NCBI RefSeq assembly: GCF_025371035.1
Contig: NZ_JANZXB010000002.1
Coordinates: 62,001-126,000 of the forward strand
Reading direction: 5' to 3'
DNA: 64,000 bases
DNA from: Sphingomonas sp. LC-1
GTDB lineage: Bacteria; Pseudomonadota; Alphaproteobacteria; Sphingomonadales; Sphingomonadaceae
Shown: positions 9,462-19,622 of the stretch, one piece after another
Layout of the letters: the number at the start of each line of letters is the position of its first letter
Numbering within the stretch: the first letter of the stretch is position 1
Program-made: the position numbers and the translations under genes
The notes under the pieces: model-generated
Told to the model about the DNA's origin: nothing
Seen by the model: the letters and a program-made list of their open reading frames with translations, nothing else
Database searches by the model: none

Positions 9462-10426
9462 TTCGTTCGATCATCACGGGTACGGGTTCGGCGCTTCCAA
9501 CCCGGCGGGTATCGAACGAGGAACTGGCGCAGCAGGTGGACACGTCCGACGAGTGGATCGTCGAGCGTACCGGCATCCGTTTCCGCCATATTGCGGGGCC
9601 GGAGGAAACGACCGCCACGCTGGCCGCCGACGCCGCCAAGGCCGCGATCGCGGCGGCGGGCCTGTCGGCGCAGGATATCGATCTGATCGTGCTGGCGACC
9701 GCCACGCCGGACCAGACCTTCCCCGCCACCGCCACCAAGGTCCAGACGATGCTGGGTATCGACGACTGCGTCGCGTTCGACGTGGCGGCGGTCTGCTCGG
9801 GCTTCCTCTATGCCGTGCAGGTCGCCGATGCGATGCTGCGCAGCGGCGTGCAGCGTCGCGCCCTGGTGATCGGTGCCGAAACCTTCAGCCGCATCGTCGA
9901 CTGGGAAGACCGCACCACCTGCGTCCTGTTCGGCGACGGTGCCGGCGCGATGGTCCTGGAAGTGCGCGAGAGCGACGAAAAGGGCGGTCGCGGCATCCTG
10001 GCGACCAAGCTCCACGCCGATGGCCGCCACAACGGCCTGCTCTATGTCGATGGCGGCCCCTCCACCACCGGCACGGTCGGCAAGCTTCGGATGAAGGGCC
10101 GCGAGGTCTTCCGCCACGCCGTCGTCAATCTGGCGCAGGTGATGGAAGAAGCGCTGGGCCTTGCCGGCCTGTCTTCCCAGGATGTCGACTGGATCGTGCC
10201 GCATCAGGCCAATGCCCGCATCCTCGACGCCACTGCGCGCAAGTTGAACCTGCCTGCGGAGAAAGTCATCGTCACGGTCGACCGACACGCCAATACCTCG
10301 GCGGCGTCGGTTCCTCTGGCATTGGATACGGCCGTTCGCGACGGACGTATCCGGCAGAATGATCTGATCGTTCTGGAGGCGATGGGCGGCGGGTTTACAT
10401 GGGGGGCGGCGGTCATTCGTTTTTAA
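9458..10426 (+). CDS. fabH: 3-oxoacyl-[ACP] synthase III (KAS III)
   Basis: Starts fatty-acid chains by condensing acetyl-CoA with malonyl-ACP. The catalytic triad is complete: Cys113 in [10 protein letters not shown], His249 in PHQANARI and Asn279 in HANTSAAS. At 322 residues it has the standard length. It is translationally coupled to plsX through a 4-base overlap and is followed after 89 bases by ihfA. The C-terminus ends in the usual [13 protein letters not shown]. Confidence 0.97.
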   Translation: MIRSIITGTGSALPTRRVSNEELAQQVDTSDEWIVERTGIRFRHIAGPEETTATLAADAAKAAIAAAGLSAQDIDLIVLATATPDQTFPATATKVQTMLGIDDCVAFDVAAVCSGFLYAVQVADAMLRSGVQRRALVIGAETFSRIVDWEDRTTCVLFGDGAGAMVLEVRESDEKGGRGILATKLHADGRHNGLLYVDGGPSTTGTVGKLRMKGREVFRHAVVNLAQVMEEALGLAGLSSQDVDWIVPHQANARILDATARKLNLPAEKVIVTVDRHANTSAASVPLALDTAVRDGRIRQNDLIVLEAMGGGFTWGAAVIRF

Positions 10427-10515
10427 ACAATCGATTGACATTAACCAAGATAAATCCCTTTCGGTCCCATTAGTCGATGTGTTAGGCGATCGATTACACC
10501 ATTGGGGGATGGAAA

Positions 10516-10815
10516 ATGACCAAAGCCGGAACTTTGACCCGCGCCGATCTCGCTGAATCGCTGCATCAGGAAGTGGGGCTTTCCCGCGCCGATTCGGCGG
10601 ATATCGTCGAGCAGATCCTCGTCGAGATGTGCGATGCGCTGTCGCGGGGAGAGAATGTCAAGATTTCGGGCTTTGGAACCTTCGTGCTGCGCGACAAGGG
10701 GGAGCGGATCGGCCGCAATCCCAAGACGGGGATCGAGGTGCCGATCGCACCCCGCCGCGTCCTGACCTTCCGCGCGAGCCAGATGATCCGCGATCGTATT
10801 GTCGCGGCTGGATAG
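10516..10815 (+). CDS. ihfA: Integration host factor subunit alpha
   Basis: DNA-bending HU/IHF family protein of 99 residues. It shows [17 protein letters not shown], the dimer core [21 protein letters not shown], and the DNA-binding arm with [25 protein letters not shown] split around a proline tip. It pairs with IhfB, encoded elsewhere. An upstream GGGGGATGG stretch serves as ribosome site. The upstream gap (10427-10515) is A/T-rich and contains TTGACA at 10435 without a clear -10 partner, so it may also have its own promoter. Confidence 0.96.
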   Translation: MTKAGTLTRADLAESLHQEVGLSRADSADIVEQILVEMCDALSRGENVKISGFGTFVLRDKGERIGRNPKTGIEVPIAPRRVLTFRASQMIRDRIVAAG

Positions 10816-11164
10816 ACCCGAACGCCCCTCGGACGGCGGCAAGACCGATGGTGCGCTGCGCACCATCGGCGAGGTTTCGCGCGAGACCGGCGTAGCGCAA
10901 CATGTTCTGCGCTATTGGGAAAGCCGCTTTCCGCAACTCAAACCGGTTCAGCGGGCGGGCAACCGGCGCTATTATCGTGCCGCCGACCTGACATTGATCC
11001 GCCGGATCGCCCGGTTGCTCAACCAGCAGGGTTATACCGTGCGCGGGGTGCAGCAACTGTTCGAGAGCGAAACCCGCGTCAAGGACGACCCGGCGACGAC
11101 GCTACGCCATATCCGCGATTTGCTGGCCGAAGCGCTGGCATGGGATGACCGGGCGGAAAAATAG
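10799..11164 (+). CDS. MerR family transcriptional regulator
   Basis: A 121-residue protein. The MerR helix-turn-helix is plain from residue 21: [26 protein letters not shown], then a wing region with [10 protein letters not shown]. The C-terminal part is short and has no cysteine cluster, so no metal ligand is suggested. MerR-like genes right after ihfA are common in alphaproteobacteria, but their targets are unknown to me. The only usable start is TTG at 10799, which overlaps the end of ihfA by 17 bases, implying coupling. Confidence 0.88.
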   Translation: MSRLDRPERPSDGGKTDGALRTIGEVSRETGVAQHVLRYWESRFPQLKPVQRAGNRRYYRAADLTLIRRIARLLNQQGYTVRGVQQLFESETRVKDDPATTLRHIRDLLAEALAWDDRAEK

Positions 11165-11177
11165 GATTTGGAGGCGT

Positions 11178-11216
11178 GGGCTTCGACTTGGCTCAGGCCG
11201 AACGACGTCGAAACCC
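11178..11216. repeat. Intergenic palindromic repeat, copy 3 (diverged)
   Basis: GGGCTTCGACTTGGCTCAGG followed by CCGAACGACGTCGAAACCC. The core matches the other repeat copies with substitutions, and the ends GGGCTTCGAC/GTCGAAACCC form the hairpin arms. It sits between the convergent merR and 174-residue hypothetical genes. Confidence 0.7.
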
Positions 11217-11223
11217 GCTCGCC

Positions 11224-11748
11224 CTATCTAGGCGGCTCGATCACGCCGCCCTGCCCGCCCAGCAGCAAATCCCGGCACGCCCGGTTATAGGCATGGGCAC
11301 GCCACCAGAACCAGCCGCCATTGCCCACGCCCCAAGCCGCCACGCCGAGCGCCGCCCACGGAACAGCCCGCGCCGCCCGTCCGCCACGCGCGGCGATCCG
11401 ACCAGCGGCCAGCCCGCCCTTCCCGATCCGCCGCGCAGTCTTGGCGAGCTTTCCCGCCGCCCGCGCCTGCGACAACAGGCCCGATCCGCCACGCAGGTCG
11501 CCGAGGATCGCGGCCGGGCCGACAAAACCCTTGAGCTTGGCCGCGATTTCCTGCGCCTCGATCGCCATGCCGGGTTCCAGCTGTCGCCGTTGCGCGCCGG
11601 TCAGGCCATAGGCATCGCCGATCTGGTCGATCATCTCCGCCAGGCTTTCGGTGCCGATGGTCAGCGCCTTGGCCCCCGCCTTCAACGCGCGGCGGCGGAT
11701 CAGCTTCTCATTGGCCTCGAAGGTCGCTTCGATCGCGGTACGGTCCAT
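11224..11748 (-). CDS. Hypothetical protein with Gly/Ala/Arg-rich C-terminal half
   Basis: A 174-residue protein I cannot assign. Residues 1-80 are predicted helical and charged (MDRTAIEATFEANEKLIRRR and on). Residues 80-150 are rich in Ala, Gly and Arg. A short hydrophobic stretch (VPWAALGVAAWGVGNGGWFWW) near residue 130-150 may be a membrane segment. The start at 11748 is preferred to one seven codons upstream because AGGGA lies 7 bases before it. It follows prfC on the same strand with a gap of 57 bases, so co-transcription is possible. Base composition is like its neighbours. Confidence 0.65.
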   Translation of the reverse strand: MDRTAIEATFEANEKLIRRRALKAGAKALTIGTESLAEMIDQIGDAYGLTGAQRRQLEPGMAIEAQEIAAKLKGFVGPAAILGDLRGGSGLLSQARAAGKLAKTARRIGKGGLAAGRIAARGGRAARAVPWAALGVAAWGVGNGGWFWWRAHAYNRACRDLLLGGQGGVIEPPR

Positions 11749-11805
11749 GATGGGTCCCTGTTCGTGCATGGACCGTTGAAGCCGCGAAACGGCCCGCCGG
11801 TTCCC

Positions 11806-13332
11806 TTATCGTTCGCGCGTCGCGAGGAAACGGACCTTGGGATAGCGATCGGCGACATAGCCGACCTCCCAGGCGCTCTTGGCGAGGAAGACGGGGTTGT
11901 CGTCGCGATCCTTGGCCATGGCCGAACGGTTGAGGTCCATGAACGCCTTGAGGTCGGCGGGGTCGTCCGCCGTGATCCAGCGCGCGGTGTCGAACGGCGC
12001 GGGCTCCAGCCCGGCCGCGACCTTATATTCCGCATCCAGCCGCGACAGCAGCACGTCGAGTTGGAGCTGCCCGACCACGCCGATGATCCAGTTCGACCCG
12101 ATCTCCGGGTAGAAGACCTGGGTCACCCCCTCCTCGGCCATGTCGTCCAGCGCCTTGCGCAGCTGCTTGGTCTTGGTCGGGTCCTTGAGCGCCACGCGGC
12201 GCAGGATTTCGGGCGCGAAATTGGGCAGGCCGGTGAAGCGGACATCCGCCCGTTCCGACAGCGTGTCCCCAACGCGCAGCGTGCCGTGATTGGGGATGCC
12301 GATGATGTCGCCCGGAAACGCCTCGTCCGCGACTTCGCGATTCTGCGCGAAGAACAGGATGGGCGAATGGACCGCGATCGGCTTGCCATGGCCCGTGGGG
12401 GTCAGCTTCATGCCGCGCTTGAAGGTGCCCGAGCAGAGCCGCATGAACGCGATCCGGTCGCGGTGCTGCGGGTCCATATTGGCCTGCACCTTGAAGACGA
12501 AGCCGGTGACTTCCTTATTCTCCGGCGCGACGGGGGCGGGCTCGGCAGGCTGGGGCCGGGGCGGCGGCGCGTGGCGGCTGAGCGCGTCGATCAGCTCGGC
12601 GACCCCGAAATCCTTCAGCGCGGAGCCGAAATACACGGGCGTCAGGTCGCCGTTGCGATAGGCCTCGCCATCGAATGCAGCGTACCCGGCTTGGGCCAGT
12701 TCAACTTCTTCGGCAATTTCGGCGGGCAGCGTTGGCGCGTCGTCGACCTTGCCCAGGAAGGCGCGGCTGTCGCCCTCGGGACGGCTGACCTGGCCGGTGG
12801 TCAGGTCGAGGATACCCTCGAACAGCCCGCCCATGCCGACCGGCCAGCTCATCGGCGCGACGTCGAGCGCCAGGATGTCGGCGATCTCGTCGAGCAGTTC
12901 GAAGGGCGGACGGCCCTCGCGATCGACCTTGTTAACGAAGGTGATGATCGGCACCGACCGCAGGCGGCACACCTCGAACAATTTGCGCGTCTGCGCCTCG
13001 ATACCGCGCGCGGCGTCGATGACCATCACGGCCGAGTCGACCGCGGTCAGCGTGCGATAGGTATCCTCCGAGAAATCCTCGTGGCCCGGCGTGTCGAGCA
13101 GGTTGAAGGTCACGCCGTCCTTCTCGAACGTCATGACCGAGGAGGTGACCGAGATGCCGCGCTGCTGCTCGATCTTCATCCAGTCCGACCGCGCGCGCCG
13201 ATTCTGGCCGCGCGCCTTGACCTCACCCGCCAAGTGGATCGCGCCGCCGAAGTACAACAGCTTTTCGGTCAGCGTCGTCTTACCGGCGTCAGGGTGCGAG
13301 ATGATCGCGAAGGTACGGCGGGGGGAAGTCAT
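11806..13332 (-). CDS. prfC: Peptide chain release factor 3 (GTPase)
   Basis: Translational GTPase that recycles RF1/RF2 from the ribosome. Length is 508 residues, slightly shorter than the enterobacterial protein. G motifs: HPDAGKTT (13-20), DTPGHEDFSEDT, and FVNKVDREGRPP. The next landmark is the RF3-specific GRDFLRLD-type region, seen here as SRAFLGKVDD. Domain II/III are intact to the C-terminal PKVRFLATRER. The ATG at 13332 (MTSPRRTFAIISHP) begins the G domain at the usual distance; the longer open frame upstream is not coding-like. Confidence 0.95.
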   Translation of the reverse strand: MTSPRRTFAIISHPDAGKTTLTEKLLYFGGAIHLAGEVKARGQNRRARSDWMKIEQQRGISVTSSVMTFEKDGVTFNLLDTPGHEDFSEDTYRTLTAVDSAVMVIDAARGIEAQTRKLFEVCRLRSVPIITFVNKVDREGRPPFELLDEIADILALDVAPMSWPVGMGGLFEGILDLTTGQVSRPEGDSRAFLGKVDDAPTLPAEIAEEVELAQAGYAAFDGEAYRNGDLTPVYFGSALKDFGVAELIDALSRHAPPPRPQPAEPAPVAPENKEVTGFVFKVQANMDPQHRDRIAFMRLCSGTFKRGMKLTPTGHGKPIAVHSPILFFAQNREVADEAFPGDIIGIPNHGTLRVGDTLSERADVRFTGLPNFAPEILRRVALKDPTKTKQLRKALDDMAEEGVTQVFYPEIGSNWIIGVVGQLQLDVLLSRLDAEYKVAAGLEPAPFDTARWITADDPADLKAFMDLNRSAMAKDRDDNPVFLAKSAWEVGYVADRYPKVRFLATRER

Positions 13333-13822
13333 GGGCGGCTCTGGATAGCAAAGAGGTTCAGGGGCAGCGAGTTGCCCGTCCCGGCGGCCGAACGGCACAG
13401 GGATTGCGAATTCCCATAGCGGCTCCGCAGAGTTCTGTCGCAGCAAAATTACGAGACCTAGCCCTCCAGCATACCGCATACACGGGTGGTCGTACCATGC
13501 CGGCTCCAGCCGGCATAATCTGCGTGCGGATTTACCTTAATTTGTAGGGGATGCGCTGGCGCAGCCCGCCGGCACTGTCACGATCAGATATTGCATCGCC
13601 TGAGATTAAAAAGTTGGGCAGAAAGAATCAGGTTATGGTAGAAGACGGATTGGTTTTGGTATCCGCTTGGGTAATTACCCAGGGAATAAGGCAAATTCCC
13701 GCTATAGTTTGGGCCTTTAGGTGCCCAGCGACAAGCAAGAGATATGTTTATCCGGGCAGTTATCTCGGCTGTTCGAAATCCCCGCAGGATGGGCAATATA
13801 CTATACTGCCCAGCGCCCCTCC
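13333..13822. other. Gene-poor, A/T-rich intergenic island with several short palindromes
   Basis: Between prfC and the epimerase-like gene are 490 bases without a convincing gene. From about 13530 to 13810 the sequence is visibly richer in A and T than anything around it. It contains the palindrome GGGTAATTACCC (13669-13680), and GGGCA/TGCCC flanking a TATA-rich core (13791-13811). Short frames on both strands (up to 91 codons) have no family resemblance and no good ribosome sites. It may be a remnant of acquired DNA, a non-coding RNA locus or a regulatory region; I cannot decide. Confidence 0.6.
13497..13516. repeat. Perfect 9-bp-arm hairpin upstream of prfC
   Basis: ATGCCGGCT, a two-base loop CC, and AGCCGGCAT form an exact inverted repeat. 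It lies 165 bases upstream of the prfC start, at the border of the A/T-rich island. There is no T-run, so a protein-binding site or RNA hairpin is as likely as a terminator. Confidence 0.6.
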
Positions 13823-14704
13823 TTAAACCGACAACGTCACCGTCATCTGCATGACCTTCTCGCCCCCGACCGGCACGACGAACACGCCGGGCTTGTCGGC
13901 GAAGTCGCCGTCATACCCTTCCGGGTCGGCAATGCCGTGCCAGGGCTCGACACAGACATAGGCGGCGCCCGGCTTGGTCCAGATGCCTAGCTTGGGCGTG
14001 TCGGGGAAGGCGATGCGGAGCTGCGGCGCGCCCTCGACGCCGTAGGTCAGCGACTGGCTCTCAACCGGGTCCCAGACCAACGCGTCGTCGGTGAACAGGT
14101 CGTCGGCCAAATGCAGCACGCGGCCGTCGAGCGGGCTGTCGCGGCGGTCTTCGGCGATCAGGCCGTCGGGCGCGATCTTGCGCAGGCGAGCGGGCTCGTC
14201 CTTTTCGAAGACGATGCGGTGATCGGCGCGTGGACGGCCGTAGGGCAGCGGCCAGGCGAAGGCGGGGTGGAAGCCGAAGCTGGCGGGCATCGCCACCTCG
14301 CCCCGGTTGAGGACGCGGATTTCCATCACCAACGTCGCCTCCTCCAGCCGGAACTCCGCCTCCAGCCGGAAGGCGAAGGGATAGGAGGTGCGCGTTTCCT
14401 CGCTATCGCCCAGCGAGAAGACCGCGCGGGTGGCCTCGTGCGTCACCAGTTCGAACATGGAGTGGCGGGCAAAGCCGTGCTTGGCCATCGGGTAGTGCTG
14501 GCCGTTCAGGCGGATGCCGTCGCGGGTCACGCCGATCACCGGGAACAGCAAGGGCGCGCGGCCGGTCCAGAAAGCCGGGTCCGCATTGGTCATCAGCTCA
14601 CGACCTTCGGCGTCCTGTAACGACGACAGTTCCGCGCCGAACGGATTGATCGCCGCCGACAGATGGTCGTTGCCGATGCGGACCCAGTTTTCCTCATTAG
14701 CCAC
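13823..14704 (-). CDS. Aldose 1-epimerase family protein
   Basis: A 293-residue galactose-mutarotase-like beta-sandwich protein. Typical segments are INPFGAELSSLQD, PLLFPVIG, KHGFARHSMFEL and the late CVEPWHGIADPEG. It probably interconverts sugar anomers; the exact sugar is unknown, and the family includes LacX-like members. Its start overlaps the end of pheT by 8 bases on the same strand, so it is likely translated from the pheST message. A functional link to tRNA charging is not obvious. Confidence 0.87.
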   Translation of the reverse strand: MANEENWVRIGNDHLSAAINPFGAELSSLQDAEGRELMTNADPAFWTGRAPLLFPVIGVTRDGIRLNGQHYPMAKHGFARHSMFELVTHEATRAVFSLGDSEETRTSYPFAFRLEAEFRLEEATLVMEIRVLNRGEVAMPASFGFHPAFAWPLPYGRPRADHRIVFEKDEPARLRKIAPDGLIAEDRRDSPLDGRVLHLADDLFTDDALVWDPVESQSLTYGVEGAPQLRIAFPDTPKLGIWTKPGAAYVCVEPWHGIADPEGYDGDFADKPGVFVVPVGGEKVMQMTVTLSV

Positions 14705-17060
14705 GAAGTTGCGCTCCCTGCTTGGCGGCCGCCGCGACGATCTTGTCGGCGATGGCCTTCAATTCCTCGTCGGTGAAGCTCTTCTGCGACGGTTGCAGAA
14801 GCACCTCGACCGCGACCGACTTGTGGCCTTCGGGCACGCCTTGGCCTGCGAACACGTCGAACACGCGCGCGGCGGTGATGGCGGCCTTGTCCGCACCCCG
14901 CACCGCCCGGATCAGCATGTCGGCGGCCAGCGTGTCGGGCACCAGGAAGGCGAAGTCGCGCTTCACGGACTGCAACGCCGGGGGCGTGTAGGCCGGGCGC
15001 ATGAAGCCGGTCGCGCGCTTGGGCGGGATCGCATCGAGATAGAGCTCCACCGCCGCCACCGCGCCGTCAAGGTCGAACGCCTTGAGCACCGAGGGGTGGA
15101 CCATGCCGAACGCCGCCAGCACCGTCTTCGGCCCCAACCGCAGCGTGCCCGACTGGCCGGGATGCCAGGCCTCGCCCGCCTCGCCCATCACCTGCAAGTT
15201 ATCCACAGGGGCCCCTGCCTGGGCGAGGAGCGCGATCGCCTCCGCCTTGGCGTCATAGGCGTCGAAGCCCTGCGCCTTGCCCGAGCGCCAGTTGCGGGGC
15301 GCCTTGTCGCCCGCCAGCACCACGCCGAGCGTCGGCCGCTCGGCCTCTTCCAGATAGCGGCGCCCAATCTCGAACAGCCGCACGCTGGTCGCGCCGCGCT
15401 TGATGTTGCGCTCGGTCGCGGCGAGCAGGCCCGGGAGGAGCGAGGGCCGCATGACCTTCAGATCCTCGCTGATCGGGTTGGCGAGCGTGAAGGCGCCACC
15501 GCCGAAGGGCGCGGCCTGCGCCTCGCTGATGAAGCTCCACGTCACCGCTTCATCGAGCCCACGCGCGGCGGCGGCGCGGCGGGCGCGGCGCTCCAGCTTC
15601 TGCTGCGGCGTGGCGGTGGGACACGCGACGCCGGGGGTGCGGGGGAGCGCGACGGGGGGAACATGGTCGATCCCCTCGATGCGGATCACCTCCTCGACCA
15701 GATCGGCGGGGCCGTCCACGTCGCGACGCCAGCTCGGTGCCGTCACCTGCCAGTCGTCGGTGACGGTGAAGCCGAGTGATTCGAGGATCGCCCTCTGCCG
15801 GTCGGGCGCGATGGCGAGGCCGCCCAGAGTCTCAGCGAGATTGGGGTCGTAGGCGATGGTCTTCGCCACGACCGGCGGCTCACCGGCCCGCGTGACGTTG
15901 CTCGCCTTGCCGCCGCAGATATGCTGGACGAGGAAGGTCGCGATGGCGAGGCCGTCGTCCAGGAAGGCGGGGTCCACGCCCCGCTCGAACCGCGTCCGCG
16001 CGTCGGAGGTCAGGCCGAGCTTCTGGCCGGTGCGGGCAATTGCCTCGGGGGTGAAGTACGCGCATTCGATGATGACATCGGTGGTCGTATCCGACACGCC
16101 CGAATGCGCGCCGCCCATGATGCCGCCGATGTCGTGGACACCCGCGTCGTCGGCGATGACGGTCATGCCTTCCGACAGCGTATAGGTCTTGCCGTTCAGC
16201 GCCTCGACCGTCTCGCCCTCACGGGCCTTGCGCGCGACCAGACCGCCCGACAGCTTGGCCTTGTCGTATACGTGCAGCGGGCGGCCGAGATCGACCGTCA
16301 TATAATTGGTGATGTCGACCAAGGCAGAGATCGGCTTCTGCCCGATCGCGGTCAGCCGCTGGCGCATCCATTCGGGGGCCTCGCCATTGGTCAGGCCCGA
16401 CACCTCTTGCGCATAGAAAGCCGGGCAGCCCTCGGCATCCTCGATCCGCACGTCGGGACCGGGGCCTTCGCCCTTCACCTCCGGAACGGTCGGCGCGATC
16501 AGCGTGCCGAGCCCGGCGGCGGCCAGGTCGCGCGCGATGCCGTGGACGCCCATACAGTCCTGCCGGTTGGGCGTGATCGACACGTCGATGACCGGATCGT
16601 TGAGCCCGGCATAATCGGGAAAGGATGTGCCGATGGCCGCATCCTCGGGCAGTTCGATGATGCCGTCATGGCCCTCGCCGATCTGCAACTCGCGCGCCGA
16701 GCACATCATGCCGTTCGACTCGACGCCGCGGATCGCCGCGACCTTGAGGGTCACGTCAAGACCGGGAACATAGGCTCCCGGCGCACCGAAGACCCCGACG
16801 AGGCCCGCGCGCGCATTGGGCGCGCCGCACACGACCTGCATCGGGCCGTCGCCCGCATCGACCGACAGCACTTGCAGCTTGTCCGCCTGCGGATGCCGCT
16901 CGGCCGACAGGATGCGCGCGACGCGGAACGAGGCCAGCGCCTCGCCCGGATTGTGCACGCCCTCGACCTCCAGGCCGATACGGGTCAGCCCCTCGACAAT
17001 GGCGTCGAGCGAGGCGTCGGTGTCCAGATGGCTCTTCAGCCAGCCCAGGGTGAATTTCAT
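14697..17060 (-). CDS. pheT: Phenylalanine-tRNA ligase beta subunit
   Basis: Large subunit of the alpha2-beta2 synthetase, 787 residues as expected. Domain order is visible: start [19 protein letters not shown]-fold tRNA-binding region ([21 protein letters not shown], residues about 40-150), B3/B4 editing domain ([17 protein letters not shown]), B5, and a C-terminal FDX-ACB anticodon-binding domain ([20 protein letters not shown]). The start overlaps the pheS stop by 4 bases. The tRNA-charging subunit pheS is immediately upstream. Confidence 0.97.
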   Translation of the reverse strand: MKFTLGWLKSHLDTDASLDAIVEGLTRIGLEVEGVHNPGEALASFRVARILSAERHPQADKLQVLSVDAGDGPMQVVCGAPNARAGLVGVFGAPGAYVPGLDVTLKVAAIRGVESNGMMCSARELQIGEGHDGIIELPEDAAIGTSFPDYAGLNDPVIDVSITPNRQDCMGVHGIARDLAAAGLGTLIAPTVPEVKGEGPGPDVRIEDAEGCPAFYAQEVSGLTNGEAPEWMRQRLTAIGQKPISALVDITNYMTVDLGRPLHVYDKAKLSGGLVARKAREGETVEALNGKTYTLSEGMTVIADDAGVHDIGGIMGGAHSGVSDTTTDVIIECAYFTPEAIARTGQKLGLTSDARTRFERGVDPAFLDDGLAIATFLVQHICGGKASNVTRAGEPPVVAKTIAYDPNLAETLGGLAIAPDRQRAILESLGFTVTDDWQVTAPSWRRDVDGPADLVEEVIRIEGIDHVPPVALPRTPGVACPTATPQQKLERRARRAAAARGLDEAVTWSFISEAQAAPFGGGAFTLANPISEDLKVMRPSLLPGLLAATERNIKRGATSVRLFEIGRRYLEEAERPTLGVVLAGDKAPRNWRSGKAQGFDAYDAKAEAIALLAQAGAPVDNLQVMGEAGEAWHPGQSGTLRLGPKTVLAAFGMVHPSVLKAFDLDGAVAAVELYLDAIPPKRATGFMRPAYTPPALQSVKRDFAFLVPDTLAADMLIRAVRGADKAAITAARVFDVFAGQGVPEGHKSVAVEVLLQPSQKSFTDEELKAIADKIVAAAAKQGAQLRG

Positions 17061-18154
17061 GCGCCGACTCCTCTCGACAGCGTGGGTACGTCGAGGCTCG
17101 CGAACCCGTAATGCTTCAACCAGCGAATATCGCCGTCGAAAAAGGCGCGCAGATCGTCCATCCCGTATTTCAGCATGGCGAGACGGTCGATGCCGCAGCC
17201 GAAGGCGAAGCCCTGCCACTCGTTCGGATCAAGCCCGCATGCCTCGATGACCTTCGGGTGGACCATGCCGCTGCCCAGCACTTCCATCCAGCCGCCGCCG
17301 GACCCGCCGATGACGCGCTTGCCCTTCTCGATCGTGTAGCCGACATCGACCTCGGCCGAGGGTTCGGTGAAGGGGAAATAGCTGGGGCGCAGGCGCAGGA
17401 CGATGTCGTCGCGCTCGAAGAACGCCTTGAGGAAGGTCTCCAGCGTCCATTTCAAATGGCCGAGCGTGATCCCCTTGTCGATCACCAGCCCCTCGACCTG
17501 GTGGAACATCGGCGTGTGGGTCGCATCCGAGTCGGAGCGATAGGTGCGGCCGGGCGCGATGATGCGGATCGGCGGCTTCTGGTCCAGCATGGTGCGGATC
17601 TGCACCGGCGAGGTATGGGTACGCAGCACGCGGCGCACCGTCCGCTCGTCGCCGCCCGCCTCGACGCCCGCCAGATAGAAGGTGTCGTGCATCGCGCGCG
17701 CCGGATGCGTCTCGGGAATGTTGAGCGCGGTGAAATTGTGCCAGTCGGTCTCGACCTCCGGACCCGTCGCGACCGCGAAGCCCAGATCGGCGAAGATCTC
17801 GGCCAGTTCGTCCATCACCTGGCTGACCGGGTGGACGGTGCCGAAGCCGGTGGTATCGACCGGCAAGGTCATGTCCAGCCGCTCGGACGACAGCCGCGCG
17901 TCGAGCGCCGCCTGCTCCAGCGCCGCCTTGCGGGTCGCCAGCGCCTCGGTCACCGCCTCGCGAAGCGAATGGATCTTGGGGCCTTCGACCTGTCGCTCCT
18001 CGGGGCTCATCTTGCCCAGCGTCTTGAGCAGCTGGGTGATGCGGCCCTGCTTGCCCAGCGCATCGACGCGAACCACCTCCAGCGCGTCGAGCGCGGGGGC
18101 GGCGGCGATCGCGACGAGCAGATGCTCGCGCATATTTTCGAGTTCGTTGCTCAC
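17057..18154 (-). CDS. pheS: Phenylalanine-tRNA ligase alpha subunit
   Basis: Catalytic class II synthetase subunit of 365 residues. Class II motifs are visible: [19 protein letters not shown] (motif 2 region) and [18 protein letters not shown] (motif 3). The N-terminal coiled coil ([10 protein letters not shown] region) binds tRNA. The start is GTG at 18154, supported by GGAG six bases upstream; the nearest in-frame ATG is seven codons in. rplT is not adjacent here, although in many genomes it lies upstream of pheST. Confidence 0.97.
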   Translation of the reverse strand: MSNELENMREHLLVAIAAAPALDALEVVRVDALGKQGRITQLLKTLGKMSPEERQVEGPKIHSLREAVTEALATRKAALEQAALDARLSSERLDMTLPVDTTGFGTVHPVSQVMDELAEIFADLGFAVATGPEVETDWHNFTALNIPETHPARAMHDTFYLAGVEAGGDERTVRRVLRTHTSPVQIRTMLDQKPPIRIIAPGRTYRSDSDATHTPMFHQVEGLVIDKGITLGHLKWTLETFLKAFFERDDIVLRLRPSYFPFTEPSAEVDVGYTIEKGKRVIGGSGGGWMEVLGSGMVHPKVIEACGLDPNEWQGFAFGCGIDRLAMLKYGMDDLRAFFDGDIRWLKHYGFASLDVPTLSRGVGA

Positions 18155-18362
18155 ACTTCACTCCGTCGGCCGCATGGTCCGCCCCGAAGAGGGCGAGCCG
18201 GACCGGTTTGCGGGATTGCCCCCGCCGTAGCGGCTAGGGGTGGCCCGGATCAATCCTTCACGCGGTCACCGGCCTCCCGGGTCGCGCAAAACCCACGAGG
18301 CCCGCGTTAAATTTACCATCTTCACGAAATGACCTGGTAACTTATCCTGCATTAAGACCAGC

Positions 18363-19622
18363 ATGTGTTCGTCGGGGGGCCGCCGACACGAATCGGGGGC
18401 CGGATTGTTCACACTTGATATAGCCAGCCTGCAAGTCGTGGCGGCGCTCGGCAGCATATTATCCGGGCTGATCCATTTTTTCCCCGGCATGGTCGCTCGT
18501 GAGCCCGGACGCTGGCCCTATTGGTGGGGCACCGGCAAGATCCTGGTCGGCGCGAGCAATGCCCTGGGCCTGTGTTTCGACGGCAGCCGGCTTTCCCTTC
18601 TGGAGCGGATCAGCGACCTGTTCCTTCTCACCGGCCTGTGTTTGTGCGTCACCGGCCTGTCGATCTTCTCGCGACGTCGCCTACCACCCGCGATGATCTT
18701 TTTCCTGGCGGGGATGATGAGCTTCAGCGTGCTGCTGTTGCTGTACAGCGATCATGATTACCGGCTGCCGATCGTCGTGCTCGGCGGCACGCGGACGGTG
18801 TTGAACGCGACCACCGCCTGGATGCTGATCTCCATCGCGCAAACGGAAAAGCTGCGGACCGCCTGGGTCATGGGGCTGTTGTTCGCGGCATCGGTACCGC
18901 TGTTCGTGGTGCGCACCACGCTGTTGCTGGCCGCGTGGAACGACCCGAGCTGGGCCGACACCGCGCAATGGACCGCCGATTGGAGCATCGGCATCGCCAT
19001 CATCCTCGTCTCGCTCAGCCATTTCGCGCTGTTGCTGATCAATGCGGAACGGGTGCAACGCGGATTGAGCGAACAGGCTTCGCGGGATCATCTGACCGGG
19101 GCGCTCAACCGGTTCGGCATGGGAGAGATCGAGTCGAAGCTTCGCGGCATGGTCACGCTGCTGCTGATCGACATCGACCGGTTCAAGGCGCTGAACGATG
19201 GACAGGGACATGCGGCGGGCGATGCGGCGCTGCGGATGCTGACCGATCTCGCGCAGCGGGAAATGGGAACGGGCGGCACCCTGGTGCGGATCGGCGGCGA
19301 CGAGTTCCTGTGCATCCTGCCGGATCATGACGAAGTGACGGTGCGGTCGATCGCGACCCGGCTGTCCCACCGTTTCGACCGCGCGGTCGCGGCCCTGGCG
19401 GACGGACCCCTTTATCCTTCGCTCAGCATCGGCCTGTCGCGGGGGTGGGTCGATGGCAATCTCGATTCCCTGATCGAGCAGGCGGATGCCGCCATGTATG
19501 CGATCAAGCGCGTTCGCCACGCCGGCAGCCCGGTCGCCTATGCGACAGGCCAGGCGGCGGCGGGGAATCACCCTGCCGCCGCCCGCATCCTTACAGCGCC
19601 TTGGCCGAACCCGGCGTGTTGA
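18363..19622 (+). CDS. Membrane-bound diguanylate cyclase (GGDEF)
   Basis: Makes cyclic di-GMP from two GTP. The first about 230 residues hold six to seven hydrophobic segments, an uncharacterised membrane sensor. The GGDEF domain follows, from about 240 (RDHLTGALNR), with the active site GGDEF at 311-315. No RxxD inhibitory site precedes it, so feedback inhibition may be absent. The ATG at 18363 has no ribosome site; an in-frame TTG at 18405 following GGGGGCCGGA is an alternative. Its last 32 bases overlap the convergent aminotransferase gene. Confidence 0.9.
   Translation: MCSSGGRRHESGAGLFTLDIASLQVVAALGSILSGLIHFFPGMVAREPGRWPYWWGTGKILVGASNALGLCFDGSRLSLLERISDLFLLTGLCLCVTGLSIFSRRRLPPAMIFFLAGMMSFSVLLLLYSDHDYRLPIVVLGGTRTVLNATTAWMLISIAQTEKLRTAWVMGLLFAASVPLFVVRTTLLLAAWNDPSWADTAQWTADWSIGIAIILVSLSHFALLLINAERVQRGLSEQASRDHLTGALNRFGMGEIESKLRGMVTLLLIDIDRFKALNDGQGHAAGDAALRMLTDLAQREMGTGGTLVRIGGDEFLCILPDHDEVTVRSIATRLSHRFDRAVAALADGPLYPSLSIGLSRGWVDGNLDSLIEQADAAMYAIKRVRHAGSPVAYATGQAAAGNHPAAARILTAPWPNPAC

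Noticed and set aside
10435-10440. TTGACA as an ihfA promoter
   Set aside because: A perfect -35 hexamer, but no acceptable -10 sequence at 16-18 bases; a promoter there is not claimed.
11176-13419. A long open plus-strand frame opposite prfC
   Set aside because: It is an antisense shadow in GC-rich DNA; the minus strand encodes a full release factor 3 with all motifs, and the plus translation resembles no family.
18155-18362. Phe-rich leader peptide or T-box before pheS
   Set aside because: No frame with clustered phenylalanine codons near a terminator; a promoter is possible but weak.
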